In this document: piece by piece, positions 31,934 to 40,985 of the stretch | How the letters are laid out: each line of letters starts with the position of its first letter | Numbering within the stretch: position 1 is the first letter of the stretch | Assembly (NCBI RefSeq): GCF_900182935.1 | Contig: NZ_FXUE01000007.1 | Location: 62,001-126,000 of the forward strand | Direction of reading: 5' to 3' | DNA from: Fibrobacter sp. UWB10 | GTDB lineage: Bacteria; Fibrobacterota; Fibrobacteria; Fibrobacterales; Fibrobacteraceae | Length of the DNA stretch: 64,000 bases | The notes under the pieces: model-generated | What the model saw: only the letters and a program-made list of their open reading frames with translations | Told to the model about the DNA's origin: nothing | Database searches by the model: none | Translations under genes and position numbers: made by a program

Positions 31934-33727
31934 CTATTTCGCCGGGCAGCCTTCGACGGTTTCGAACTTGCCCTTGTTCACGGTCACGATCTTGGTGTTC
32001 ATGTTCATGCCGCGCTTGAACTTGATTTCGCCGTACACGCCCTGGAAGTTTGCGGTGTAGTTGATCAGGTTCGTGAGGCTGTTGGGGTTCTTGGCCATGG
32101 AGCTGAACACGATGTTTGCAGCGTCGTAGCTGAGTCCGCTCACCCTGTCTTCGCCGGGTTCTGCCCCCCAACGTTCCTTGAAGTCGCTCACGAACTTCTT
32201 GAGGCCGTCATTGTTGCCGCCCATATCCATGGCGGGCACGCTAAAGTAGGAACTGTCGACCTGGCGCTTGCCCTGAATCAAGAGTTCGCGGCCATACCAG
32301 CCAGAGGCGCCGAGCAGCACGCCCGAAATCTTGTTGAAGGCCACCTGGCCAGCCATGAGGCCAGCGTCACCCGGGTTGGTTGCCGGAATGAAGATGCCCG
32401 GAATGTTGAACGTGGAGTCCTGCATGTAGAAGCGGCGTTCCTTGGCGTTCACAGCGTCGAGGTCAGATGCCCCGCGAGCAATGTTCTGGCGGCGGTTGAG
32501 CTGCTTGAAGCGCACGTCACGCAACAGGCTGAATTCGGTCTTGTAGTCGGGGCGGCCTTCTTCATAGTTGCGGAAGGCGATTACGGAGGCACCGCGGCGT
32601 TCGACGGCGGTGGTAAAGCTCTGCGACATCGAGGCGCCATAGCCACCGAGCGGGCTTAAGATGGCGTATTCGCGGATGTTCAGGCACTTGGTCGCGAAAT
32701 CGGCGATGCTTTTCGCCAAGTTATCCATGGTGATGTTCACCTGGAAAATGTTCGGGCCCATCTTGGCGATACCGTCGTCGGTAGCCGTCGGGGTGAGCAT
32801 CGGGATATTCTGGAAGTTGCTGCCGAGCCAGGCGGCTACGGTCGCGGCCGGGGCACTCATGATGGGGCCGATGATGGCCACAATGCTATCCTGGTTAATG
32901 GCCTGCTGGGTACGCAGGAGCGCCTGGGCGGCGTCAGCACGGGTGTCGGACACGCGCAGGTTCACCTTGCCCTGGAGTCCGGCCTTTTCGTGGGCGAGAA
33001 TCACGCCCTGAATAGCCGCCGCACCAAATTCGGCGTAGTCGCCCGAAAGGGGGGCGAGCACCAAGACCGTCGGCATACCGGCGCCGCGGTCTTCCAAGGA
33101 TTCAAGTCCCTTCTCGGCGGTGTTGGAGAGGTTTTCGGCTACCCCGCCTGCAACCACCTTCTTGTACCAGTAACGGGCGGCCTTGTAGCGCTTGGAATTC
33201 TGGCATTCACGGCCGATCTGCAGCTGCATCCAGCCCACAATGTCCTTGTCGACCGGGTATTTTTCCAAAAGGGCCTGCAACTGTTCAGCCGTCAAAAGCG
33301 AAGCGGCCAGCGTCTGAATGGCGACTTCCTTGGTGCGACTACGGGCGGCCGGGTTCTTGGAGTAGGCCAGAATGCGGAGCATGGATTCGACACCTTCGTA
33401 AACGCTACCCTTTTCAACCATCACGATGGCATGCGCCAGTTCCATGCGTTCACGGTAGACCGTGTTCACGTAGTATTCCAGGAAGCGAGAAGAAAGCTTC
33501 AAGGCTTCGTCGCGCTTGTGTTCACGCAAGTAGCATTCGGCAAGCATCACAGAAGCCTTTTCGCCAGCGGGCTTACGGAAGCTCGACTTGTAGACCTTCT
33601 GGAGCGGGGCGATTGCCTCGGCACACTGGCCGTTCTGGATTAAATTCTTTGCCTCACGAATTTCGTCTTGGGCAAAAGCGGTAGCGGCAAGCATTGCCAC
33701 CAAAGCAAAGGGTAAAAGACGTTTCAT
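31934..33727 (-). CDS. LpoA-like lipoprotein-type periplasmic protein (TPR + Leu/Ile/Val-binding fold)
   Basis: This encodes 597 residues from ATG 33727; the stop of the preceding gene (TAG) is one base upstream, so starts are coupled. A longer in-frame ORF upstream overlaps that gene and is rejected. The signal is MKRLLPFALVAMLAATAFA without a lipobox Cys. Residues ~20-230 are TPR-like (KNLIQNGQCAEAIAPLQKVYK). From ~240, a type-I periplasmic binding fold (VLVLAPLSGDYAEFGAAAIQGVILAHEKAG; AIIGPIMSAPAATVAAWL; YDAANIVFSSM). This combination is that of LpoA/PBP activators or branched-chain amino-acid sensors. Confidence 0.8.
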   Translation of the reverse strand: MKRLLPFALVAMLAATAFAQDEIREAKNLIQNGQCAEAIAPLQKVYKSSFRKPAGEKASVMLAECYLREHKRDEALKLSSRFLEYYVNTVYRERMELAHAIVMVEKGSVYEGVESMLRILAYSKNPAARSRTKEVAIQTLAASLLTAEQLQALLEKYPVDKDIVGWMQLQIGRECQNSKRYKAARYWYKKVVAGGVAENLSNTAEKGLESLEDRGAGMPTVLVLAPLSGDYAEFGAAAIQGVILAHEKAGLQGKVNLRVSDTRADAAQALLRTQQAINQDSIVAIIGPIMSAPAATVAAWLGSNFQNIPMLTPTATDDGIAKMGPNIFQVNITMDNLAKSIADFATKCLNIREYAILSPLGGYGASMSQSFTTAVERRGASVIAFRNYEEGRPDYKTEFSLLRDVRFKQLNRRQNIARGASDLDAVNAKERRFYMQDSTFNIPGIFIPATNPGDAGLMAGQVAFNKISGVLLGASGWYGRELLIQGKRQVDSSYFSVPAMDMGGNNDGLKKFVSDFKERWGAEPGEDRVSGLSYDAANIVFSSMAKNPNSLTNLINYTANFQGVYGEIKFKRGMNMNTKIVTVNKGKFETVEGCPAK

Positions 33728-33728
33728 A

Positions 33729-34043
33729 CTAGGATTCCGCAGCGGCTTGAACCACGTCGTGTTCTTTCTTGATTTGTTTTTGGAGAGATTCAGGCAATTT
33801 CGCCCAGTCCATGACATCGACCCGGAACGGGAGTCCGCTATCGACAAAAGCCTTTTCAACAGCGGTCATCGCCTCGAAAGAAAGGGGACTTTCTGAAATA
33901 ACCACCAATTCCAGTTCTGTATCGGGAGTAAGGTCTACTCCAGTGACACGGGCTCCATGCGCCCATACTTCGAGCCCTTCGAAATGGAGGGCCAAGATCC
34001 TCTGGACCTTTTCCAAATGATCTGATTCAATACATAAAGCCAT
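33729..34043 (-). CDS. nucleotidyltransferase-like (MNT fold), catalytic residues degraded
   Basis: This encodes 104 residues. The strand-turn pattern EVWAHGARVTGVDLTPDTELELVVI corresponds to the G-S-x-A-x-G-xn-D-x-D motif of minimal nucleotidyltransferases, but the paired Asp appear as ELE and the GS as GA, so catalysis is doubtful. MNT proteins usually pair with HEPN toxins; none is adjacent. It is tightly linked to the LpoA-like gene downstream (TAG-T-ATG). A binding or regulatory role is more likely. Confidence 0.7.
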   Translation of the reverse strand: MALCIESDHLEKVQRILALHFEGLEVWAHGARVTGVDLTPDTELELVVISESPLSFEAMTAVEKAFVDSGLPFRVDVMDWAKLPESLQKQIKKEHDVVQAAAES

Positions 34044-34093
34044 ACGGGGTCAAATATAGCTAAACTCAAAAAAAGTTTTGCTATTATTGAAAC

Positions 34094-35347
34094 ATGATTG
34101 CCTTTCTATTTATACTGCTTATAGGCCTTGCACTCGTTTATATTAACGTCAGTAGCGTTGCAAAAGGTAAAACTGGTAAAATTATTGGCGGTGCTACGCT
34201 GTTCGTGCTCTTTTTGGGCATGTTGTTGCGCTCTACGCTAATAGGAAGTTACATTGTCGCTTTTTTTGCAGTCTGGCTTCCAAACTCCCTTATTCTTTAT
34301 ATACCCTGGACTCTTTATCGAGTTGTATATTATTTTACGCAGCCGCATCACCTGAGCCGCCACCTGGTACGCCGCGTGGGTCGTTACCTGCTTGGAATCA
34401 CATGCGCCTTTACGTTCATGTTCATTGGCTATGGCATGCAACAAAACGACGATTACAAAACGAACTTGCTCACTATCGATTTGCCGAGCCAGTATACCGA
34501 AAACTTCACCGCGATATTCTTTAGCGACATTCATGTAGACCCGCTGTTCAAGGCCCAAAAGCTTGAACGCTTTATTGCACAAGTCGATTCCATTAAGCCC
34601 GATTACTTATTATTCGGTGGAGACTTGGCCGATATTTCGACCGAAAAAATGGATCGCATGGGATACGATACTTTGTTCAAAAAACTGACCGCCGGAGCGA
34701 AAGTGGCGGCAGTCGCCATCAACGGAAATCACGAAGCGTTCATGGCGAGCTCGGGCAACAACCCCGAAGAATGGATGCGCAAGGTGGGCTTCGTGGTGCT
34801 CGACGATTCTACCGCATGCCTGGGCGACGTCTGCTTTACGGGCCGCACCGACTTTACGGTTGCACGCAGCAGGGACGCCGAACGCAAGCCGCTTAGCGAA
34901 CTCATTCCCGATTCTATAAAGATCGTGGAACACGTAAAAGATACTACGGATTCTCTCGCAGATTCTACAAGGACGGTTGTCGCGCAAGATTCGACCATGG
35001 ATACCGTTGCCGCCGCCCCTGCAATTACTTACGATACGATTCCGCTTTACCGCCCCTGGATTCTCTTGGACCATCAGCCCAAGGGAATCGAGAAAACGCA
35101 TGTCGGCAGGCTCCCGGACTTTGCCCTTTCGGGCCACACGCATGACGGCCAGTTCTTCCCCGTGACTGTCATTATCGACTTCGTGTGGAAACTCGCCTAC
35201 GGCAAGGGCGCACTCAGCGGAGTCCTTTGGCTCGTGAGTTCCGGCTTTGATTGCTGGGGTCCGCCTGTACGCCTAGGAAGCGATTCCGAAATCTGGGTGA
35301 TTAAATTCAAGGCGAAAGAAAACGCCAGCGAACCGCAAGAAAACTAA
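34094..35347 (+). CDS. membrane-anchored metallophosphoesterase
   Basis: This encodes 417 residues. Residues 1-115 contain three or four membrane helices. The calcineurin-like phosphoesterase domain follows with D145-x-H147 (FFSDIHVD), GGDLAD 175-180, GNHE 211-214 and SGHTHDGQ (~352). It uses two metals to hydrolyse phosphoesters, as YkuE-like lipid or cell-wall phosphatases do. Between the GNHE motif and the final metal motif, residues ~277-320 form a Thr/Asp/Ala-rich low-complexity insert. Divergent from the MNT-like gene with a 50-base spacer. Confidence 0.88.
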   Translation: MIAFLFILLIGLALVYINVSSVAKGKTGKIIGGATLFVLFLGMLLRSTLIGSYIVAFFAVWLPNSLILYIPWTLYRVVYYFTQPHHLSRHLVRRVGRYLLGITCAFTFMFIGYGMQQNDDYKTNLLTIDLPSQYTENFTAIFFSDIHVDPLFKAQKLERFIAQVDSIKPDYLLFGGDLADISTEKMDRMGYDTLFKKLTAGAKVAAVAINGNHEAFMASSGNNPEEWMRKVGFVVLDDSTACLGDVCFTGRTDFTVARSRDAERKPLSELIPDSIKIVEHVKDTTDSLADSTRTVVAQDSTMDTVAAAPAITYDTIPLYRPWILLDHQPKGIEKTHVGRLPDFALSGHTHDGQFFPVTVIIDFVWKLAYGKGALSGVLWLVSSGFDCWGPPVRLGSDSEIWVIKFKAKENASEPQEN

Positions 35348-35370
35348 CCGAGAATTAGATTTTAATAGAA

Positions 35371-35404
35371 AAAGTGGTCAAAAATTTTGACCACTTGTTT
35401 TTTT
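35371..35404 (+). terminator. rho-independent terminator after the phosphoesterase
   Basis: AAGTGGTCAAAA pairs with TTTTGACCACTT, then GTTTTTTT. Arms are 12 bases with almost no loop. Confidence 0.85.
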
Positions 35405-35609
35405 AGAATAAAATTGTTAGATTACGCCTGGTCAGTTTTGTCGAACCTAGCGTGTTCTTCAATCTGATGATTTTTATATGGCTTTTTAGATGGACTGCAA
35501 AATCGGTCCCTTCCCTTTAAATTAAAAGCACTGGAAGTGCAGCAACCGGGCTGAGTTTTTTTTGAAAACTCGGTCTTAAACCGATTTTCTCTATCGAGAA
35601 AGGAATATC
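35405..35609. other. gap before the Rpn nuclease gene
   Basis: No ORF with a ribosome site. It has GCACT-GGA-AGTGC (35528-35540) and a GAGTTTT/AAAACTC hairpin (about 35553-35575) before the ribosome site AAAGGA of the next gene, possibly a terminator-like or regulatory leader. Confidence 0.5.
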
Positions 35610-36548
35610 ATGGTGCAGAACCGTAAAAAGAGTATTGAGCAGGCGATTGAGGCTAAAAAGGCCGAGTTGATGAAACAGACTTTCTTCGACCCGACTTTCG
35701 ATGCAACGTTCAAGAAAATCTTCAAGAAACCCGAGAACCTCATCCATTTCCTAAACGCAGTCCTGCATTTGGAAGGCGAGCAGCAAATTGCTCATATCGT
35801 TCGTCTCAAACCTACCGTTGGGCTGGAGGCCCACTCCAACAAAAAGAAGCCTAAGATCGTACGCTTCGACATTCATGCACGCACCGCCGGCAACGAATTT
35901 ATCGACGTGGAAATCCAGCGTGCGGTACAGGAAGATTTTCTAGACCGCATCGAACTTTATTCTGCCATGCTCTCGGTCAACGCCAAACTTGCCCTCATTA
36001 ATGAGGCTTCCAAAAAACAGTTGAAAGAACACCCTTACCTAATGCCAAGGGTATATTCCATCTGGATTTGCAAATTTAACGTGGACTTCTGCAAGCACTA
36101 TCGCGAAGAGCTTGCCCTTTACAGGGCCTCTGATGTTGGAAAGTCCAAAGCCTTGCCCATCTACCCCAAAAAAAGATATATTGTGATTGACTTGACCAAG
36201 TACATTCCGAAAAAGGACAATTCGCCCGAAAACGAATGGATAAGGCTCTTCAAGACGATGCCGCTCATAAAGCGGGCGCCAAAATGCAAGGACGAAATCA
36301 TCGCCGAAGTTTACGAATGTATGAGAATCGACACGTCAACGGACGAATTTATCACGGAGGTCGCAACGAATATGATTGACAGAGACGAATACAACGCATG
36401 CATAAGCTACGCCCGTCGCATAGGCCGCGAAGAAGGTGAAGCAAAAGCAAATAATAAAAATGCGGCACGAGACAAGAAAATCGAGAAATTTCTCCGTTCA
36501 AAAGGTGTTTCACCTAAAATTCTTGCTGCAGCCCTTGCAATTAAATAG
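35610..36548 (+). CDS. Rpn-family PD-(D/E)XK nuclease
   Basis: This encodes 312 residues, AAAGGA upstream of ATG. It has the N-terminal FFDPTFDATFKKIFKKPENLI and the nuclease core with D87 (VRFDIHA) and E101-I-Q103 (IDVEIQ), so the catalytic D...ExQ is intact. The family (recombination-promoting nuclease, PDDEXK_2, formerly transposase_31) is a DNA endonuclease with roles in recombination and phage defence. The C-terminal tail (~267-312) has the typical REEGEAKA helix and a short domain. The TAG stop is followed in the same frame by a second, related tail (36552-36803). Confidence 0.85.
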   Translation: MVQNRKKSIEQAIEAKKAELMKQTFFDPTFDATFKKIFKKPENLIHFLNAVLHLEGEQQIAHIVRLKPTVGLEAHSNKKKPKIVRFDIHARTAGNEFIDVEIQRAVQEDFLDRIELYSAMLSVNAKLALINEASKKQLKEHPYLMPRVYSIWICKFNVDFCKHYREELALYRASDVGKSKALPIYPKKRYIVIDLTKYIPKKDNSPENEWIRLFKTMPLIKRAPKCKDEIIAEVYECMRIDTSTDEFITEVATNMIDRDEYNACISYARRIGREEGEAKANNKNAARDKKIEKFLRSKGVSPKILAAALAIK

Positions 36549-36551
36549 CTT

Positions 36552-36803
36552 TTGAAGCTGGACATGGCATTCGTAAGTATTGGACAAAAATACGGCTTTG
36601 AAAGTGCCGGAGACTATTTCCGCAAACAAATTGCCGACGCCGAAGAAAGAGCAGAAAAAGCTCGTGACGAAGGAAAAGCTGAAGGCGAAACCAAAGGTCA
36701 CGCCGACGCAATCAATGTGTTTGCAAACTTGGGTGTTTCTCCGGAAAAAATTGCCGAGGCCAAAGCTAGGCTTGACGCGTTAAGTTCCTCGCAATCAAAG
36801 TGA
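36552..36803 (+). pseudogene. second Rpn-type C-terminal tail after the stop (remnant or small protein)
   Basis: The frame of the Rpn gene continues after its single TAG stop for ~84 codons. The product (from ATG 36564, MAFVSIGQKYGFESAGDYF...) ends in the same kind of tail as the gene upstream: EGKAEGETKGHADAINVFANLGVSPEKIAEAKARL. The last part (LGVSPEKIAEA) resembles the upstream KGVSPKILAAAL. It could be a leftover from tail exchange, a stop-readthrough extension, or a short Rpn-type C-terminal protein of the kind known to be made from internal starts in this family. Confidence 0.6.
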
Positions 36804-36814
36804 TTTTATTCCAG

Positions 36815-36839
36815 AAAAGGCTCCCGTGAGGGAGCCTTT
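36815..36839. terminator. terminator between the Rpn tail and the glycosyltransferase gene
   Basis: AAAGGCTCCC-GTGA-GGGAGCCTTT, flanked by A and T tracts on both strands; it serves two convergent genes. Confidence 0.75.
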
Positions 36840-36843
36840 CAAA

Positions 36844-38040
36844 TTATTTCAAAACTTTGTTGTAGACGGCGATTTGGCGCTGAATGATTCCGTCCCAGGT
36901 GAAGCATTCGGCGATGCGCTTCTGGGAGCCCGCGAGTAGTCGCTTTACAAGTTCCGGGTCGGCGGCGAGGCGCTTGTAGGCGTTTGCTAGGGCCTCGGGG
37001 TCTTTTTCGGGAACGAGGATTCCCGTTTCGCCGTCAATAACAACGTCCGGGATTCCGCCCACATTGCTTGCCACAATCGGGAGGCCGAGTTCCATGGCCT
37101 CAATCAGCACGACGCCGAGGCCTTCGGTGTCGCCCTTGCTGTCGACAATCGCCGGGAGCGTGAAGACATTAGCAGTCTTGTATTCGTTGGCGAGCGCTTC
37201 GGGCGAAAGTTTGCCGGTAAAGATGATTTCAGCGGAATTCGGGGTCGCAGACTCCGAAGCCAGTTTCTTCAATTCTTCAGTCAAATCGCCGACACCGACA
37301 ATGCGAATTTCGAACTGATCACGTGGCAAGTACTTGGCCGCTTCAATCAAGTAGCAAATGCCCTTGCGTTCAATGTGGCGGCCGACGAACAAGATTTTGA
37401 ACTTGCCCTGGACGGGATGCGGTTCGGCGTTCCCCGTCCCCGTCTCTAAAGTTGTGCCATACGGGCTCCACTCGACATCGACATTGCGGAGGGCCTTGAT
37501 TTTGCTGGCGGTAAAGCTCGAGTTCGCAAACACGGCCTGCGCCTGGCCGATTGCAAATTTAAGGAGCGGGCGAACCCATTTCTTTTTGCGGATGAGCAGA
37601 AGTTCAGCCCCGTGGAAATTCAGCACCAGCGGGATTCTGAACAACTTAGCGGCACCGAGCGCGATGTAGGCATGCGGGAACGGCCAATGAGCATGAATCA
37701 CATCAGGCTTAAACTTACGGCAAATCTTAATGCACTTGAAGAACCCGCTGATGATATAGGGAATCGCCAAAAGCTGGAGCCAGGGCTTATTCGCCATCTT
37801 GCTGGGAGCGCCTTCTTCATGCGTCAAAAATTCCCAACTTGCAGGCGCATAGCGGAATCGATTAACCTTGACGCCATCGATTTCGTGGCTCTTTAAGCCC
37901 TTGTATGCGGGCGCCAAAACCTGAATATCGAGGCCAGCCTTTTTGAGGTGCGCAATCGAGGTACGCAACCAAGGGACTTCGGCGTCTTCATGGAAACGCG
38001 GATAAACCGAACCAATGACAAGTACTTTAGAAACAGCCAT
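36844..38040 (-). CDS. glycosyltransferase, GT4 (GT-B fold)
   Basis: This encodes 398 residues. The N-terminal half has VLVIGSVYPRFHED..VPWL and VIHAHWPFPHAY (acceptor domain). The C-terminal donor domain has ILFVGRHIERKGICYLIEA and E-x7-E pattern EGLGVVLIEAMELGLPIVASNVGG (E residues bind the nucleotide sugar). It transfers a sugar from NDP-sugar to an acceptor, probably polysaccharide or LPS. It begins just after the stop of the 150-aa gene 38043-38495 in minus direction, likely cotranscribed. Confidence 0.9.
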   Translation of the reverse strand: MAVSKVLVIGSVYPRFHEDAEVPWLRTSIAHLKKAGLDIQVLAPAYKGLKSHEIDGVKVNRFRYAPASWEFLTHEEGAPSKMANKPWLQLLAIPYIISGFFKCIKICRKFKPDVIHAHWPFPHAYIALGAAKLFRIPLVLNFHGAELLLIRKKKWVRPLLKFAIGQAQAVFANSSFTASKIKALRNVDVEWSPYGTTLETGTGNAEPHPVQGKFKILFVGRHIERKGICYLIEAAKYLPRDQFEIRIVGVGDLTEELKKLASESATPNSAEIIFTGKLSPEALANEYKTANVFTLPAIVDSKGDTEGLGVVLIEAMELGLPIVASNVGGIPDVVIDGETGILVPEKDPEALANAYKRLAADPELVKRLLAGSQKRIAECFTWDGIIQRQIAVYNKVLK

Positions 38041-38042
38041 AA

Positions 38043-38495
38043 CTAAACAGCGGTGCTTTCCGGCGCGGGAATATTCTGAATACAGGCCGGATAAAGGATA
38101 GGCTTAACAACTTTGTCCAAAATGGCCTTGACTTTTCCGTTGTTGTCGGTCTTCTGTTCAATACGGCCCTTCACACGCTGCCAGCCATCGAGCTTGGAAT
38201 CGAGCAAAAGCATACCCAGTCCCGATTCGTGTTCCAAAAACCCGACGATATCGCTTCCGCGGCTACCGCTGTTCAGCACGGCAAACATGGAATTCCAAAA
38301 CTGGATAAATTCGCTTTCGTCGGGCAGTTCTTTTTTCAGAGTTTCAAAGTCAAATTCCAGATATACAAACGAGCTGTTATCCTCATCACTACGGATAATT
38401 TCTTCTTGACAACGTCTTTCAAAGATCTCTTCGGTATAAATCGAGATACTATACTTGTGTTTTCGTATCAAATTATAGAGCAGCTCTTTCATCAT
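38043..38495 (-). CDS. hypothetical protein, weakly like a GGDEF-fold domain
   Basis: This encodes 150 residues (an alternative start is the second Met, 38492). The middle (NSGSRGSDIVGFLEHESGLGMLLLDSKLDGW) recalls the R-x-S-D-x-x-G...LLLP pattern of diguanylate-cyclase folds, but the GGDEF signature itself is absent. It would be a degenerate or non-catalytic member at best. It is upstream of the glycosyltransferase, 2 bases apart, so a regulator of glycan synthesis is plausible. Its start is only ~28 bases from the divergent DUF4954 gene. Confidence 0.6.
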   Translation of the reverse strand: MMKELLYNLIRKHKYSISIYTEEIFERRCQEEIIRSDEDNSSFVYLEFDFETLKKELPDESEFIQFWNSMFAVLNSGSRGSDIVGFLEHESGLGMLLLDSKLDGWQRVKGRIEQKTDNNGKVKAILDKVVKPILYPACIQNIPAPESTAV

Positions 38496-38523
38496 TCACC
38501 CAAATTTAGGCTATTTTTACGAC

Positions 38524-40401
38524 ATGCAGCGATTGTTAAAATTGAAAAAAGTGCTCAAGAACAGCATTTTGGCGACCTCCGTCGAAAATTTCAAGGGTAT
38601 CAGGGCCGGAACTGCAAAATACCGCCACCTGACCGAAGACGAAATCCAGATTCTTGAAAAGAACGGCAACCGTTCCGAATCTTGGGACAAGGTCATGGTC
38701 GAACCGGACTTCGACCCGAACCGCATTATCCGTTCGTCGTTCATGGGCGAAGTCTACTTGCCCAAATTCTTTGGAACGCTTTTATTGCCGGGCGACGTGT
38801 CGTTCCCGACCGGCATTTACGACAGCCTTGTACACAATTGCTTTATCGAAAACGCATTGGTCCACAAGGTGGCCATGCTCAGTAACATTCTGGTGCGCAG
38901 CAGCGCCGTGGTGCAGAATGTAGGCTCGATTATCAGTAGCGGAAAAATCAGCTACATGATCGGGAATTCCATGCATGTGGGTAACGAAATGGGTGGCCGC
39001 AAAGTCGCCGTGTTCCCCGAAATCACCATGGAACTGGTCGAAGCCCAACTGTTCCACAAGCCTGAACCCGAAGTCGCAGCAGCCTTCGACGAACAGCTCA
39101 AGGCCTACCGCGAAGAAACTGCATTCCCGTTCGGCGTAGTCGGCAAGGGCGCCGTGGTCTGCAACACCAACATCATTCGTAACAGCTGGATTGGCGCACA
39201 CGCACGCATCGAAGGCGCCGAAAAAATCCGCAATTCCGTGGTGCTTTCTTCGCTCGAAGAACCGAGCCACGTTTACGATTCCGTGATTCTCGAAAATTCG
39301 AACGTGCAAAAATCGGTCACCATTCACACCGGTGCCGAAGTCCAAGGCTCTGTGCTCATGAGCCGCACGACCGTCGCCTGCAAGGCAATCGTCAAGTCTT
39401 CGATTATTGCACCGTGCTGCCACATTGAAGAAGGCGAAGTCAACAGCTCTTATGTGGGCCCTATGACCCAAATGCACCACCACTCGCTCTTGATTGCAGC
39501 ACTCTGGCCCGAAGGTTGCGGAAACCTCGGCTATGGCGCGAACGTGGGCAGCAACCACACTGGCCGTATGCCCGACCAAGAAGTCATGCCCGGCCAGGGA
39601 ATGTTCTTTGGCCTCGGCGTAAACATCAAGTTCCCCGCAAACTACCGCGAATCTCCATTCACACTGATTGCAACTGGACTCACCACGCTCCCGCAGCGCG
39701 TGAAGTTCCCGTTCTCGCTGATTCGCCCGGGCGACCCGCAACTCGTGGGAGTGGCCCCGCGCTTGAACGAAATCGTGCCGGGTTGGAACTACGCCCGCAA
39801 CGCCTACGCGCTCGACCGCAACCTTTACAAGTATTCGCTGCGCGGCAAGGGCATTGTACCCGCCACCTTCTACAGCATTTTTAGCCCCGATACCGTGCGC
39901 TATGTTTTCGACGCTTACCAGCGCCTGCAAGTGATTGCCATTCGCGACATTTACACCAAGGAACACATCGATGGTCTCGGCGAAAACTTTATGCGCGAAC
40001 GCATTCGCCAGCAGGCGATTAAGACGTACCAGGAATACATGGAACGTTACGCGCTCGAGCAGATTATCACCCTGGTTGTAAACGATGCAAACCTGCAGGC
40101 GCAACCCGTAAAGGAACTGCGCCGCATGGCTACCAACGACGCGAACAAGGACGTGATGCGCGTAGTAGCCTTGCCCGAAACGTTCGACGATTTGCTCAAG
40201 CGTTACCGCCAGCTCGAAAAGGATTGGTACGAACGCGTGACGCACGGACTCGACAAGGACAACGAACGCGGCCGCCAGATTTTTGACGACTACGACGACG
40301 CGCACCCAATCGATAAGGGATTCACCGAATGGGAAAAAGCCCGTGTCGAAGAAAAGTTGCGCAGGCTGAATTCCATTGTTAAAATAGCCAAGCCCGAATA
40401 G
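38524..40401 (+). CDS. DUF4954 protein with left-handed beta-helix repeats
   Basis: This encodes 625 residues. Residues ~80-320 show hexapeptide-type repeats of short hydrophobic-x-hydrophobic turns (NSWIGAHARIEGAEKIRNSVVLSS; TVACKAIVKSSIIAPCCHIEEG), as in left-handed beta-helix acyl- or nucleotidyl-transferase-like proteins. The remainder is helical. The family DUF4954 is known in Fibrobacterota, Spirochaetes and Bacteroidota without a firm function; a sugar nucleotidyl or acyltransferase role is inferred. It is followed 6 bases later by an M48-like protease gene. Confidence 0.75.
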   Translation: MQRLLKLKKVLKNSILATSVENFKGIRAGTAKYRHLTEDEIQILEKNGNRSESWDKVMVEPDFDPNRIIRSSFMGEVYLPKFFGTLLLPGDVSFPTGIYDSLVHNCFIENALVHKVAMLSNILVRSSAVVQNVGSIISSGKISYMIGNSMHVGNEMGGRKVAVFPEITMELVEAQLFHKPEPEVAAAFDEQLKAYREETAFPFGVVGKGAVVCNTNIIRNSWIGAHARIEGAEKIRNSVVLSSLEEPSHVYDSVILENSNVQKSVTIHTGAEVQGSVLMSRTTVACKAIVKSSIIAPCCHIEEGEVNSSYVGPMTQMHHHSLLIAALWPEGCGNLGYGANVGSNHTGRMPDQEVMPGQGMFFGLGVNIKFPANYRESPFTLIATGLTTLPQRVKFPFSLIRPGDPQLVGVAPRLNEIVPGWNYARNAYALDRNLYKYSLRGKGIVPATFYSIFSPDTVRYVFDAYQRLQVIAIRDIYTKEHIDGLGENFMRERIRQQAIKTYQEYMERYALEQIITLVVNDANLQAQPVKELRRMATNDANKDVMRVVALPETFDDLLKRYRQLEKDWYERVTHGLDKDNERGRQIFDDYDDAHPIDKGFTEWEKARVEEKLRRLNSIVKIAKPE

Positions 40402-40406
40402 CTCTA

Positions 40407-40985
40407 ATGAGTTCTGCTACGCTGATACTCGCCTTATTGCTTGCCATTGAATTCGTGGCACGCCTCGTGCTTGAAATTCGCGAGCGCAGGCTTACGCAAA
40501 TGCGCGGCGGCATCTTTGCCGTATTGCGCTTGATTCCGCTATTGAATGACATCGTGCCGCTGCCCGAAAACCGCAAGGATCCTGCCGAAAACGAATTCGT
40601 GAAAAAACACGAAGAAGGCCATGCAAGCCTGCGTCACGGCATTTTGCGTAACCTCGCGAAAATCGCCCTGTTGCTGTTGGCCGTATGGCTGTTCGCCTTC
40701 TTGCTTGCAAGCCACGGCATGTCGCTTGTAGAATCTATCCTCTGGCTTCATTTGGCGGCAATTCCGTTCCGCACCCTATTCCACCTTTACTGCTGGCACC
40801 AGGAATACGAAGCCGACCGCTACGCCTTCGACAAGCTCGGCAAAAAGGTAGCCAAGGCCGCCATGCGAAACCTCGCCGAAAGCGAAATCCCGTATACAAA
40901 ATTGTTCGCAGTGATTTACCGCGAACATCCGACTGTTGCTATACGCAGTCAAAAGATTTTGAACAAAGAAATTAAAGCGGCTTAA
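40407..40985 (+). CDS. M48-like membrane metalloprotease
   Basis: This encodes 192 residues. The zinc motif is H68-E-E-G-H72 (KKHEEGHAS), and the third ligand region is YEADRYAFDKLG near residue 140, as in M48 peptidases (HExxH plus EADxxA). Two or three hydrophobic segments (N-terminal ~3-20, ~84-105, ~112-130) flank the site. It is shorter than HtpX (~290). It begins six bases after the DUF4954 stop and is probably cotranscribed. It overlaps the sodium symporter gene end by 4 bases. Confidence 0.75.
   Translation: MSSATLILALLLAIEFVARLVLEIRERRLTQMRGGIFAVLRLIPLLNDIVPLPENRKDPAENEFVKKHEEGHASLRHGILRNLAKIALLLLAVWLFAFLLASHGMSLVESILWLHLAAIPFRTLFHLYCWHQEYEADRYAFDKLGKKVAKAAMRNLAESEIPYTKLFAVIYREHPTVAIRSQKILNKEIKAA

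Noticed and set aside
38043-38495. Diguanylate cyclase
   Set aside because: No GGDEF or I-site; only a vague similarity of the fold pattern.
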